A stretch of DNA of 64,000 nucleotides from NCBI GenBank assembly GCA_945928865.1, contig CAMENZ010000005.1, positions 1-64,000 on the forward strand, read 5' to 3'. Source of the DNA: an uncultured Clostridia bacterium (lineage in GTDB: Bacteria > Bacillota > Clostridia > Peptostreptococcales > Anaerovoracaceae). A program made the translations under genes and the position numbers. The notes below the pieces were generated by a model. That model saw only the letters and a list, made by a program, of their open reading frames with translations, made no database searches and was not told the DNA's origin. Each line of letters opens with the position of its first letter. Position 1 is the stretch's first letter. This document shows, piece by piece, positions 28,113-36,829 of this stretch.

Positions 28113-29477
28113 CTACTTCTTAAGTCTTGGGTCTAAGGCATCCCTTAAACCGTCGCCAACTAAGTTAAGGCTTAATACTATAATTGTTAAAATGATGCCC
28201 GGGAATAAAAGCCTATATGGGAATAGAGTTATAGTCGCCAAGGCATCTGAACAAAGAGAACCTAAGCTTGCCATCGGTGCTGAAACTCCCAAGCCTAAAA
28301 AGCTTAAAAAAGATTCTAGGAAAATAGCCGATGGGATCTGTAAACAAGTTGTAATTACTAAAGGACCTACACAGTTAGGAAGAAGATGTCTTCTTATAAT
28401 TCTTACATTGGAAGCTCCTAAAGCTCTAGCCGCAGTAACATATTCCTGTTCCTTAAGCTGCAAAACTTGTCCTCTAACAATTCTTGACATGGTAACCCAA
28501 TAAAGAAGTGCGAAGGTTATAAAAATTGATACAATGCCCGCTCCTAAGTCGGAAAGCACTGCTACAAAAGCACTGTCTGAACTCTCAAACCACGCCTGCA
28601 ATGGTTCTTTTAATACTACCTGTAAAAGCAATACTATTAAAACCTCCGGCACAGAATAAATCAGCTCTACCAATCTCATCATCACGAAGTCTACTGCTCC
28701 GCCACAAAGACCGGAAATGGCTCCATATATAGAACCTATAATTAAAACTATAAGAGCTGCTGCCATACCTATTATAATAGATACCCTTGCACCATACATA
28801 GTTCTCGCCATTAAGTCTCTACCAACAGAGTCGGTACCAAATACATGAGGGAAAACGCTCTTGCTTAAAGCCAATTCCTTAGCCTCAGATTTTGCTGTAT
28901 CTGTAAAGGAAATAGGTGTTTTCATCAATACTTCACCATTTCTGATGGCAGTTTCTTCAACTATGAACAAAGGTTCCTTTTCATCAGCCTTCACTGCGAT
29001 AATGCTGTTTTTAATCTTTTCTGTAAAGGTAAAGGCATAAGTTTTGCCCTTAAAATTAATCACATAGTCGCCCTTGTTTAAAGCTGTAAAACTACCTCTT
29101 TGAAGAGATGTGGCATAAAAGCCGTCAAACTGTCCTTCGACAGACTTAATAGTTTCTTCAACCTTAGAATACTGATTAGGACCTAAGCCCTTAGCCTGTC
29201 TAATTTGACCTTCATAATCATAAGGTATCGCCATAGGGCCTATGAAAGCAAATATTACTATCAATATAAACACTACGAGCGCCACCATTGACACTGTATT
29301 TTTCTTAAATCTGCGTGCAGCATCTCTCCAATAGGAAACACTCTTTCTAACCTCTACCATAGATTCTTTTTCTACAGTAGTCGCAGGCTCAAAATCCGCT
29401 GCCTCTAAATTTAATTCTGTCCAAACTCTATCCGGATTCACATGGAAAGGACTTAAATCTTTAAATACTTCTTTCAT
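28113..29477 (-). CDS. oppC: Oligopeptide ABC transporter permease OppC, with large extracytoplasmic insertion
   Basis: Second membrane subunit of the peptide transporter. The last 230 residues form the standard permease domain, with DSVGRDLMARTMYGARVSI and the EAA motif region YVTAARALGASNVRIIRRHLLPN. At 454 residues it is about 150 longer than usual: between the first membrane helix (about residues 65-88) and DSVGRDLM lies a roughly 115-residue soluble segment rich in Lys, Glu and Thr, presumably outside the cell. OppC proteins with such a loop are known in Firmicutes, but its role is unclear. It overlaps nothing, and oppB ends three bases upstream. Confidence 0.93.
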   Translation of the reverse strand: MKEVFKDLSPFHVNPDRVWTELNLEAADFEPATTVEKESMVEVRKSVSYWRDAARRFKKNTVSMVALVVFILIVIFAFIGPMAIPYDYEGQIRQAKGLGPNQYSKVEETIKSVEGQFDGFYATSLQRGSFTALNKGDYVINFKGKTYAFTFTEKIKNSIIAVKADEKEPLFIVEETAIRNGEVLMKTPISFTDTAKSEAKELALSKSVFPHVFGTDSVGRDLMARTMYGARVSIIIGMAAALIVLIIGSIYGAISGLCGGAVDFVMMRLVELIYSVPEVLIVLLLQVVLKEPLQAWFESSDSAFVAVLSDLGAGIVSIFITFALLYWVTMSRIVRGQVLQLKEQEYVTAARALGASNVRIIRRHLLPNCVGPLVITTCLQIPSAIFLESFLSFLGLGVSAPMASLGSLCSDALATITLFPYRLLFPGIILTIIVLSLNLVGDGLRDALDPRLKK

Positions 29478-29479
29478 TA

Positions 29480-30421
29480 TTAAGCCTCCTTCGATGTGTA
29501 TGTAATTCTAGGGTCGATAAACTTATAAACAATATCTACCACTAAATTCATAAAAATAACTAATGAGGCAAGTAGTACAGTTGTTGCCATAATTATAGGA
29601 TAGTCTCTGTTTAATACACTTTCTACAAAATATTTTCCTAATCCCGGAATAGAAAAAGTAGTTTCTACTACAAAGCTACCTGTAATAATTCCCGCAGTTA
29701 AAGGACCTAAAAAGGTTACTACCGGAATCAATGAATTTCTCAAAGCATGTTTTAAAACAATCCACTTATTCTTAACGCCCTTAGCCTTAGCTGTACGAAT
29801 ATAGTCCTGATTAATAGCATCAAGCATACTTGTACGCGTAAGTTTAGCTATATAGCATATATCATAGAAAGCTAAACTTATAACCGGCATTATATATGCG
29901 AGCGGATTATCCAGACTTCCCGAGAGAGTTGGTAACCAACCTAATTTAACAGCAAAAACAATCAAAAGCACTGCCGCCAGTACAAAGGTTGGTACAGCTA
30001 CACCTACCGTAGTAATTACCCTTAAAAGCCCGTCTATCCAGGAACCTCTATGATAAGCCGCATAACAACCTAAAGGAATACCTAAGATTATTGAGGTTAA
30101 AAGGGAAAGAAGACCTAGTTTAATGGAAATCAAAAACTTATTTTGACCAAAAATAATGGTTCCCACATCTGCACCTTCCTGCATCTTTAGAGAAACCCCT
30201 AAGTCACCTTTGAAATAATTTACTACATAATTTTTTAACTGAATTATGTAAGGCTCATTTAAACCATACTTTTCATTAGCAAGCTCTATCTGCTGTGGTG
30301 TAGACTTTTCTGTCAGGAATGGACTTCCCGGAATTGCATTCATTAAGAAGAACGTAATGGTCATAACCAACAGAACTGTAGCTATAGCTGCTAAGATTCG
30401 TTTTACAATGTAACTAAACAA
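29480..30421 (-). CDS. oppB: Oligopeptide ABC transporter permease OppB
   Basis: First membrane subunit of the peptide transporter, about 313 residues with six helices. It has the family N-terminus FSYIVKRILAAIATVLLVMTITFFLM (in parts), the KYGLNEPYIIQLKNYV segment and the EAA-motif region YIRTAKAKGVKNKWIVLKHALRN. A longer frame starts at 30454, but the TTG at 30421 is preferred: GGGAG lies seven bases before it and homologues start at MF(S)YIxKR. It is the first gene of oppBCDFA, behind a good promoter and a leader of about 145 bases. Confidence 0.92.
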   Translation of the reverse strand: MFSYIVKRILAAIATVLLVMTITFFLMNAIPGSPFLTEKSTPQQIELANEKYGLNEPYIIQLKNYVVNYFKGDLGVSLKMQEGADVGTIIFGQNKFLISIKLGLLSLLTSIILGIPLGCYAAYHRGSWIDGLLRVITTVGVAVPTFVLAAVLLIVFAVKLGWLPTLSGSLDNPLAYIMPVISLAFYDICYIAKLTRTSMLDAINQDYIRTAKAKGVKNKWIVLKHALRNSLIPVVTFLGPLTAGIITGSFVVETTFSIPGLGKYFVESVLNRDYPIIMATTVLLASLVIFMNLVVDIVYKFIDPRITYTSKEA

Positions 30422-30571
30422 TTTATCACTCCCTATCTCCAGTATCCGTGGCAATTACTTATTTTTAGTGTTAGAAGACACCTTCTTTTATGTTCGCTTT
30501 ACCATTTTAATGCGATAAAGGTTTTCTGATTATTTGTATATTGCCACAAAAAAGTTTTTTGTTGTTAGTTT

Positions 30572-30600
30572 ACATTAACATATTTTCACACAATCGTCAA
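30572..30600 (-). promoter_or_regulatory. Promoter of the oppBCDFA operon
   Basis: On the minus strand TTGACG and TAATGT are spaced by 17 bases. Directly upstream of the -35 is a small dyad, GAAC-N3-GTTC (about 30602-30612), which could be an operator. Confidence 0.6.
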
Positions 30601-30687
30601 GAACTTTGTTCGAAAAAAGTTTTTATTCACTAAAATTTAGAAAATTTGAGTAGTTAAGATTTGCAGATTTTGCAGTATCGCACAATT

Positions 30688-30716
30688 AAAAAACGACTAA
30701 GATTTTACTCTTAGCC
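30688..30716 (-). terminator. Terminator of the ABC permease gene
   Basis: On the minus strand GGCTAAGA pairs with TCTTAGTC and is followed by T6, about 30 bases after the permease stop codon. Confidence 0.8.
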
Positions 30717-30744
30717 GCTATAATGGTCATATAGCTATGATTTT

Positions 30745-33240
30745 TTATATTTTTCTAATTCTTTCTATTAAACTTTCGTCCACTTGGAGTTTGTAAAAGA
30801 TTTTCGTGAATAACATTCCAATAGTAATATTAAATATATTCACCAATATTAAAGGAGCCAAATTTGTGGAATATGTTGTCCAAGCAATAGAATTAATAAA
30901 ATCTTTTAATATAGTGAAGTCTAATATAATTCCCAAAGTTAAGGATATAATAAACCCACCGACAGAGTATATTAAACTCTTTCTTATCAAATAGGATAAT
31001 ACCTCTGTTTTAGTCATACCTATTGCTTCTATAATAGACAAATTGACCTTATTTTTCAAAATATCACTTGCTATAATATTTATGAAATTCAAAATTCCTA
31101 TTAAAAACAAAATAAATGATGTGGCAAATCCTATAAACTCTACCATTTTCTTGAATTGATTGAAGGATTTTAATTGCATTTCTCTTGAATCAAAGGCAAA
31201 ATCAGACCTTGCATCTAAGGACTTCAACAAAATATCAAAGTCTTTTTTTAAATCATCTTCAATATCAAACCCATAAGACATAAGGCTTGAATCCCCTGTC
31301 AGTTCCTTATATGTTTTAGTATTGAGATAGATATATTTAGAATCAAGGGTTGCATCTCCCTCTATGCCTTCCAAACTACCATCTTCATACACGAGGCGGA
31401 AGTACCGCAATCCGTTGGAAAATGAATATCTAATTTTCCCTAATATTTCTACTGCTATTTTCTTTCCGTTACATTCCACTTCTATCTTATCACCGATTTT
31501 TAAATCCGATTCATTATTTGTATCTGCTCTTTCTCCTACATAGGTATAATAACCGGTTTTCCATTTTTTATCATCATAGAAGCCTTCCAGATAAGTCTGC
31601 TTTTTTAATAAATAACTATCCATTCCAAATATCTCCGCAGAACATTTTAACCCTAATATACGTACATTCGGGTATGTGTAATCCATTCCATAAGAATAGA
31701 TACCGCCACCTGCCATAAAACCTTTTTGAGTTTTTAAAGTCTCTACATAATCCTTATTGATTGTCGACTTTGACCCCTGATACAAATATCTAAAATATTC
31801 CGGACTTGCAATGTTATAATCTGTACGAATATTATCAGATAAACCTTTATCCAAATCTATGCTCCCTGTATAAGTTAAAACACTATTTAAAATAATGGCT
31901 GATAATGAAATGGATATAACGATAGAAATATATTTCTTTTTATTTAAAAACACTTGCCTAAATGCTAATTTGTTAAGAGAAAATTTCTTGTTTTTAACAT
32001 TTTTTATTTTATAATCCCCTTGGTATTTTGTGGCTTGTATCGCTGATATTGTGGCTGCAAACTTAGCAGGCTTTAAACAAGATACATAAACTGTAATTAA
32101 AGAAAATATAGCTGAGAAAATCAAAACAAAAATCAAGTCATTATTGAACAAGTCAACTTTTTCCAACATAAAATTGCCTGATATTATTTTGCTCAATATA
32201 GTATTGCCTAAAAATAGTCCTATGGTATTTCCGATAATTATCGAAGGAAAAGATAAAAATAATCCTTGCAAATTAACTATCTTTTTTATTTGTTTACCGG
32301 TTGTTCCAATTGTTTTCAAATTACCATAAAGCTGAATATCTTGAATAATAGAAATTTCAAATATGTTATTTATCAACAGATAACCTACAAATAAGATAAT
32401 TCCCATCATTATTAAAACAGGTATAAACATTGTTAGAAAATTGAAATTGTCTCCATTGCTTAAATAAGCATAGTTAATTCCAATTCTAATATGATTTTTT
32501 TCTGTTGATTCAACAATATCATCTACTACAACATACCCATTTCTTTCTGCCACCTTTACTAATTTATCTTCTATTTTCCAAGAATTAGAAAAATTGATAC
32601 CCATTTCATTTTGTCTTATAGGCAATTTCAGTTCTTTGCAATATTCTCCGGACACAAAGATCTGTCCAACTTGAATGTTACTATCTATTGGTATTTCATA
32701 GGTTCCCGAAAGAATAAAATCATCTTTTCTCCTTTCGATTACCTGGTCTGTAGCCAATTCTTTTACTTCATAGGACAGGGTGATTTCTTCTCCTATTTCA
32801 CCCTTATATCCAAGAGAGGTCAAAGTGTTAATATCAACAAATACTTCATTATCTTTATTTGGAAATTCCCCTTTGACAGAATTCATGATAGACCAACTCA
32901 TCGCATTCTTATCTTGATATGATATTTCAGCACAAGTTTTCCCGTCCATCAGAATCCCTATCATAGTTCGCCTTGAAAAAGATTTTATATCCGAATCTTT
33001 AGATAAAAGCTCTATATCCTCCAATGAAACATCTTTAAAAGAACCATGAGCGGTTGTTCCGATAGATTTCATAGTCTGATATTCTATACTCTTTTTTAAA
33101 CCTATGGAAACAGAAAAAAGAGTGGTAAAAAGTATACAGGTTAAAGCTATAGCTAATATTGATATGCCGGTTCTGGATTTTTTTGCACACAAAACATTTT
33201 TAGCAATTTTGCGAAGATAGCATTGGTTTTGCACTTTCAT
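30745..33240 (-). CDS. FtsX-like ABC transporter permease (MacB/SalY type)
   Basis: An 831-residue membrane protein with two FtsX-like permease domains: an N-terminal helix (SILAIALTCILFTTLFSVSIG), a first extracytoplasmic domain, three helices at about 265-400, a second single helix near 440 (ISIVISISLSAIILNSVL), a large soluble domain, and three C-terminal helices. It overlaps the ATPase gene by four bases (ATGA). With the ATPase, kinase and regulator upstream, it forms a module of the kind that senses and removes antimicrobial peptides or handles lipoprotein/cell-wall stress. It does not have the compact size of a classical BceB. The substrate is unknown. Confidence 0.85.
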   Translation of the reverse strand: MKVQNQCYLRKIAKNVLCAKKSRTGISILAIALTCILFTTLFSVSIGLKKSIEYQTMKSIGTTAHGSFKDVSLEDIELLSKDSDIKSFSRRTMIGILMDGKTCAEISYQDKNAMSWSIMNSVKGEFPNKDNEVFVDINTLTSLGYKGEIGEEITLSYEVKELATDQVIERRKDDFILSGTYEIPIDSNIQVGQIFVSGEYCKELKLPIRQNEMGINFSNSWKIEDKLVKVAERNGYVVVDDIVESTEKNHIRIGINYAYLSNGDNFNFLTMFIPVLIMMGIILFVGYLLINNIFEISIIQDIQLYGNLKTIGTTGKQIKKIVNLQGLFLSFPSIIIGNTIGLFLGNTILSKIISGNFMLEKVDLFNNDLIFVLIFSAIFSLITVYVSCLKPAKFAATISAIQATKYQGDYKIKNVKNKKFSLNKLAFRQVFLNKKKYISIVISISLSAIILNSVLTYTGSIDLDKGLSDNIRTDYNIASPEYFRYLYQGSKSTINKDYVETLKTQKGFMAGGGIYSYGMDYTYPNVRILGLKCSAEIFGMDSYLLKKQTYLEGFYDDKKWKTGYYTYVGERADTNNESDLKIGDKIEVECNGKKIAVEILGKIRYSFSNGLRYFRLVYEDGSLEGIEGDATLDSKYIYLNTKTYKELTGDSSLMSYGFDIEDDLKKDFDILLKSLDARSDFAFDSREMQLKSFNQFKKMVEFIGFATSFILFLIGILNFINIIASDILKNKVNLSIIEAIGMTKTEVLSYLIRKSLIYSVGGFIISLTLGIILDFTILKDFINSIAWTTYSTNLAPLILVNIFNITIGMLFTKIFYKLQVDESLIERIRKI

Positions 33241-33899
33241 TTGCTCACCAGCTTCCCGTCTTCAATTCTTAAAATTCTATCTGTAGTTTGAGCAATAGTA
33301 TCATCATGGGTAATCATTATGATTGTATTCCCCATTTCATCATTGACCTTTTTCAAGTATTTAATCACTTGAGATGAAGACCTTGAATCCAAATTCCCCG
33401 TAGGTTCATCAGCTAAGATTATTTCCGGTTTTGTAATTAAAGACCGAGCTATCGCGACCCTTTGCTGTTGACCACCTGATAATTCATTGGGCATTTTATA
33501 TTTTTGATCCGAAATTTCAAGCATCGATAATATTTCATCAATAAATTTTTCTGATATTTTTTGCCCATCTAAACCTATTGGCAAAACTATATTTTCGTAC
33601 ACATTCATCATTGGTAAAAGATTATAACTTTGAAAAACAAAGCCGATATTTCTTCTCCTATAAATAGTTCTTTCATCATCTGTCATTTTATAGATGTCTA
33701 TTCCATCTATAAAAACTGTGCCGTCAGTCGGATAATCCATCCCTCCTAACAGATGTAAAAGAGTTGATTTTCCGCTACCGGAACTACCAACTACAGCTAC
33801 AAACTCTCCTCTATCTACAGAAAAGTCAACACCGTCTAAGGCTTTTACAGTTATATCACTTTTTCCATAATATCTTTTTAAATTTTCAACTTTGAGCAT
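33237..33899 (-). CDS. ABC transporter ATP-binding protein (MacB/BceA-like)
   Basis: A 220-residue ATPase of the LolD/MacB group, partner of the FtsX-like permease that overlaps its end. Motifs are complete: Walker A VGSSGSGKSTLLHLLGGMD, Q-loop FVFQSYNLLPMM, signature ELSGGQQQRVAIARSL, Walker B IILADEPTGNLDS and H-loop MITHDD. It lies 97 bases after the histidine kinase gene. That gap contains a TATAAT on this strand, so the transporter genes probably have a promoter of their own, inducible by the response regulator, as in Bce-type systems. Confidence 0.92.
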   Translation of the reverse strand: MLKVENLKRYYGKSDITVKALDGVDFSVDRGEFVAVVGSSGSGKSTLLHLLGGMDYPTDGTVFIDGIDIYKMTDDERTIYRRRNIGFVFQSYNLLPMMNVYENIVLPIGLDGQKISEKFIDEILSMLEISDQKYKMPNELSGGQQQRVAIARSLITKPEIILADEPTGNLDSRSSSQVIKYLKKVNDEMGNTIIMITHDDTIAQTTDRILRIEDGKLVSK

Positions 33900-33931
33900 T
33901 TTATTAGTCCTTTCTATAATTCACTAATAAA

Positions 33932-33937
33932 ATTATA
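33932..33937 (-). promoter_or_regulatory. -10 element of a separate transporter promoter
   Basis: A perfect TATAAT on the minus strand, about 35 bases before the ATPase gene, with no good -35 hexamer 16-18 bases upstream. That combination is typical of activator-dependent promoters and would suit control by the adjacent response regulator. Confidence 0.4.
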
Positions 33938-33996
33938 CCTTCTAAAACTTACAGGCATCTTTCACCAACTCTAACAGATTTGTAAGAATTTATCTT

Positions 33997-34869
33997 TTAT
34001 ATAGGAAAATCCACACAAAATTTTATTTTATTGCCATTAGAATCAACATGAATCATACCCTCTTGCTTCTCAATTATTGTTCTGGTTATAAAAAGTCCCA
34101 AGCCCAAGCCTTCTTTATTTATTGAATTTTTTCCACGATAAAATCTTTGGAAAATTTTAGATCTATCTTCTAACAGTAAATCTTCCGAATCATTGGAAAT
34201 AGATAGTCTATAAAATATATGCGATTTTTTGATAGTAATTTCAACCTCTCCATTCTCAGAACAATATTTTATAGCATTATCAATAAGATTATGAACAGCT
34301 TCTTTAGTCCATTTTTCATCTAAACTCATTATTATTTTTTCAAAACTATAATTAATTTTAATATTTTTTAATTGTGCGATTTCTTTAAATTCATTTATTA
34401 CATCATTAACCAGAATTGACATATCAATAGTTTTTTTATGCAACCTAATCATTCCAACTTCCATTCTGGATGATTTTACTAAATTATCAATTAAAAAACT
34501 GAGTTTATTTAATTCATATCTTAAAGTTTCTATATACTCTAACTTGTATCCCTTCTCTAACAAATCTAAATATATAGATAAATTTGCAATGGGTGTTTTG
34601 GTTTGATGGGAAATATCCGAAATTAACATATTAGTTTTTTCCTTTTCTTCAATTACTTTCAATTCCCTCACTTGCTTTGCATTTAAAAACTTCAGTAAAA
34701 GATTTTTTAACTTTGAAGATTCTTTCTCATCATAAACAACCGATATTTCCTCTCCATCAACAGCCTTATTCAAAAATTCTCCAAACTCTCTTAATGCTCT
34801 ACGATAAACCATATTTTTATACAACAAAATCCCTACCAAGGCAGCTAAAATCATTATCAATAAGTCCAT
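33997..34869 (-). CDS. Sensor histidine kinase with one membrane helix
   Basis: A compact 290-residue kinase. Residues 3-17 form a single hydrophobic helix followed by a short cytoplasmic linker. The H-box is SDISHQTKTPIANL (His88), the N-box VHNLIDNAIKYC, and the G2 region EGLGLGLFITRTI. There is no sizeable extracytoplasmic sensor domain, so it belongs with the intramembrane-sensing kinases that usually receive their signal from a companion ABC transporter. This suits the downstream ATPase and permease. It overlaps the response regulator gene by 13 bases. The cognate stimulus is unknown. Confidence 0.92.
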   Translation of the reverse strand: MDLLIMILAALVGILLYKNMVYRRALREFGEFLNKAVDGEEISVVYDEKESSKLKNLLLKFLNAKQVRELKVIEEKEKTNMLISDISHQTKTPIANLSIYLDLLEKGYKLEYIETLRYELNKLSFLIDNLVKSSRMEVGMIRLHKKTIDMSILVNDVINEFKEIAQLKNIKINYSFEKIIMSLDEKWTKEAVHNLIDNAIKYCSENGEVEITIKKSHIFYRLSISNDSEDLLLEDRSKIFQRFYRGKNSINKEGLGLGLFITRTIIEKQEGMIHVDSNGNKIKFCVDFPI

Positions 34870-35510
34870 TTATATCCCACTCCATATACTGTTTCTATCG
34901 GGTCATAAGGTTTTAATTTATTTCTCAATCGGTTAATATTGACGCTAATTGTATTGGAATCAATAAAGTCTACTTCCAGTCCCCATACTTTTTCTAATAA
35001 ACTTTCTCGGCTTAATACCATTCCCTTGGCAAATATCAGATAATAAAGAATTTTAACCTCCGTAACTGACATAAATATTTCCTTATTGTCTACTAAAAAA
35101 ATATGGGCATCAAAATTAAAATCAAAACCCTTTTTTCTATAAATACTGTGCCTATTACAATTTACTCTTTCAAATAACCTGTTAACCTTAGCCTGTAAGA
35201 TTCCCAAAGAAAAAGGTTTTGTAATATAGTCATCCGCACCAAAATTTATTGCAGAAATCACATCCATTTCCATATCTCTAGCTGATACAACTATAATAGG
35301 AACCCTTCTTATCTTATTAATTTTTTGGATAAAATCCAGACCGTCACCATCAGGTAGATTCAAATCAAGCAAAATTAAATCACAATCATCTATTTTATTT
35401 ACAGCTTCCTTAATTGAATAGGCTGATTCAATAATAAATTGTTTCTCAAAAGACAGCCTTAATCCCTTATTTAAATTTTTATCATCTTCCACTATTAGTA
35501 TTTTTTTCAT
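34857..35510 (-). CDS. OmpR-family response regulator
   Basis: A 217-residue two-component regulator: a receiver domain (residues 1-115, with acidic EDD at 8-10, phosphorylated Asp49 in LLDLNLPDG and the KPF lysine) and a C-terminal winged helix (TVSVNINRLRNKLKP-type recognition helix, here NTISVNINRLRNKLKP). It overlaps the kinase gene and lies 32 bases after a small XRE-family regulator, so three regulatory genes precede the transporter they presumably control. AGGGA just before the ATG is a modest ribosome binding site. Confidence 0.93.
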   Translation of the reverse strand: MKKILIVEDDKNLNKGLRLSFEKQFIIESAYSIKEAVNKIDDCDLILLDLNLPDGDGLDFIQKINKIRRVPIIVVSARDMEMDVISAINFGADDYITKPFSLGILQAKVNRLFERVNCNRHSIYRKKGFDFNFDAHIFLVDNKEIFMSVTEVKILYYLIFAKGMVLSRESLLEKVWGLEVDFIDSNTISVNINRLRNKLKPYDPIETVYGVGYKWTY

Positions 35511-35542
35511 TCCCTAAATCTCTCCACATGCTTAATGATAGC

Positions 35543-35749
35543 TTACTTGTCTTCTTTAAATTCAATCACTTGACTCAATGATAAATCCATTGACCGACAT
35601 ATTCTTTCAAGATTTTTCATAGATATATATTCGTTGTTACCCATTTTTGCAAGAACATTTCCTGATATTCTGGCTATTTTTTGAAATTCAGTTTTCATCA
35701 ACTCTCGTTTTGCTAATTCTATCCATAAAGGTCTATAAGAAACTGCCAT
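35543..35749 (-). CDS. Small XRE/Cro-type helix-turn-helix regulator
   Basis: A 68-residue single-domain DNA-binding protein of the Cro/CI-like (YozG-like) type: KTEFQKIARISGNVLAKMGNNEYISMKNLERICRSM spans the helix-turn-helix in two parts, followed by the family ending DLSLSQVIEFKEDK. GGAGGATAAATAA precedes the ATG. It heads the operon with the response regulator and kinase. A dyad, ATTGCG-N4-CGCAAT, sits over its -35 element and is a good candidate for self-regulation. It may be a third input into control of the ABC transporter. Confidence 0.85.
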   Translation of the reverse strand: MAVSYRPLWIELAKRELMKTEFQKIARISGNVLAKMGNNEYISMKNLERICRSMDLSLSQVIEFKEDK

Positions 35750-35792
35750 TTATTTATCCTCCCAAATTAAACATCTCATCAACTTTAAAAAT

Positions 35793-35822
35793 ATTATAGC
35801 AACTATATTGCGTTTTCGCAAT
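35793..35822 (-). promoter_or_regulatory. Promoter of the XRE-two-component operon, with overlapping operator dyad
   Basis: On the minus strand TTGCGA and an extended -10 (TGC-TATAAT) are 17 bases apart. The perfect dyad ATTGCG-TTTT-CGCAAT (35807-35822) covers the -35. From 35823 to 36049 I see only AT-rich sequence with a loose inverted repeat (CTGAATTT at 35903, AAATTCAG at about 35942). Confidence 0.65.
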
Positions 35823-36049
35823 CTATTCTTTTGATATAGAAAAAACCAATCTTTTCCGACTTACTTTCCTAATATTTATTGAACCGACAAAAAATATGCC
35901 CACTGAATTTAGCTAAATCGCCTTAAAGCTATGAACCTTCAAAATTCAGCATATACAGGAACAAAATTAAAGAAAAATGTCAAAATTATTAAAGGTATGA
36001 CACTGCATAAATTTTTTTGAAAAAAAGTTATATTTTTTAAAAAAAACAC

Positions 36050-36077
36050 TTGACTATTCGTTCAACTGTGATACAAT
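36050..36077 (+). promoter_or_regulatory. Promoter of the desulforedoxin-like gene
   Basis: TTGACT and TACAAT with a 16-base spacer. The -35 and spacer coincide with the first of three operator-like dyads, so a repressor bound there should block transcription. The leader is long, about 150 bases. Confidence 0.6.
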
Positions 36078-36182
36078 ATAACCATAACAAAGGTTGAACA
36101 TATATTCAACTGTTGTCCTATATATTTAATGTACCGTATAGACTAAATATGTAGGTCAGATAACAATTGAGCGTTCATTCAA
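36050..36182 (+). repeat. Three copies of an operator-like dyad, TTGA-N8-TCAACTGT
   Basis: Copies at 36050-36065, 36094-36109 and 36167-36182, each 16 bases of the form TTGA-N8-TCAA and each followed directly by CTGT. The middle copy extends to GTTGAA-N6-TTCAAC. The first covers the -35 region and the other two lie in the leader. Centres are 44 and 73 bases apart. Confidence 0.7.
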
Positions 36183-36232
36183 CTGTTATGAAGATATATT
36201 AATGTAAAAGTATTTTATTAGGAGGTACTAAT

Positions 36233-36406
36233 ATGGCAAGTTGTGGAACTATGAAAAAAGGCGACATCTATGTATGTGCAGATTGCGGTTTTGAAATCGA
36301 AGTAAAAAAGGAATGTAATTGTCCTGAAGAAGATTGTCATCCAAACGATGCAGGCGTTTGTTGCGATTTCCAGTGCTGTGGACAGCCAATGAAATTAAAG
36401 AAATAA
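36233..36406 (+). CDS. Desulforedoxin-like cysteine-rich small protein
   Basis: A 57-residue protein behind a strong AGGAGG site. Its frame resembles the desulforedoxin/rubredoxin-like metal domain: YVCADCGFEIEV (Cys15, Cys18) and QCCGQPMKLKK (Cys48, Cys49), the CxxC...CC pattern that binds one iron or zinc. Between them is an insert not usual for the family, with Cys28, Cys30, Cys35, His36, Cys43 and Cys44. Cys4 makes ten cysteines in all, enough for a second metal or cluster. It is monocistronic, with a promoter, three operator copies and a strong terminator. A redox, metal-sensing or metal-storage role in oxidative stress is plausible but inferred. Confidence 0.8.
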   Translation: MASCGTMKKGDIYVCADCGFEIEVKKECNCPEEDCHPNDAGVCCDFQCCGQPMKLKK

Positions 36407-36435
36407 AACATTGCAATTTTCAACATTTTGTCTCT

Positions 36436-36473
36436 ATAAAGCCCATCGGGAAACCGTGGACCTTTATTTTTTT
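36436..36473 (+). terminator. Terminator of the desulforedoxin-like gene
   Basis: A stem ATAAAG-CCA-CGG closed by a GAAA tetraloop, followed by T7, about 30 bases after the stop codon. Confidence 0.85.
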
Positions 36474-36754
36474 ATTAAAAAAAACAAATAGTGTTTATAT
36501 AGATGAGGTTTGCAAAAGTTGTCTGAACATAAGGGATTTTCATTGCATCCATTGTCAAAATGTATGGTAGATTCTGTAGGTTAGGTAGTTTCCCCTTACT
36601 TTTAGGAAGGCTGTAATTGCACTTACTTCTTTGTAGTATGAAAAGAGTGTCATCCGGCAGATTTTGCGTATTTCACACTACAAAATTAACCTATACAAAA
36701 CTTGAAGTAGTGTTACATATAAGATTTTTAACGCACGAATTAGGTGGAAATAAT
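36474..36754. other. Gene-free spacer with one imperfect hairpin
   Basis: No convincing gene. A 13-bp stem with one mismatch (36631-36643 with 36671-36683) carries a copy of the word GCAGATTTTG in its loop. Otherwise nothing was recognised. Confidence 0.5.
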
Positions 36755-36796
36755 AAAAAACCTTTGTGCTTTCAATGAAGAGCCAAAGGTTTTTTC
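36755..36796 (-). terminator. Terminator of the ornithine cluster
   Basis: A perfect 12-bp stem (AAAAAACCTTTG / CAAAGGTTTTTT) with further pairing inside the loop, about 35 bases after orr. T runs lie on both strands. Confidence 0.9.
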
Positions 36797-36829
36797 ATAC
36801 ATTATATAATAATTTTGTGAAATTGCTAC

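Noticed and set aside
24336..30454. The opp operon as a horizontally acquired block
   Set aside because: Gene order and base use are ordinary, and the flanks carry no mobile-element features.
36334..36570. A 78-codon plus-strand frame with a Cys-rich end
   Set aside because: It begins inside the desulforedoxin-like gene in another frame, crosses that gene's terminator and has no ribosome binding site.
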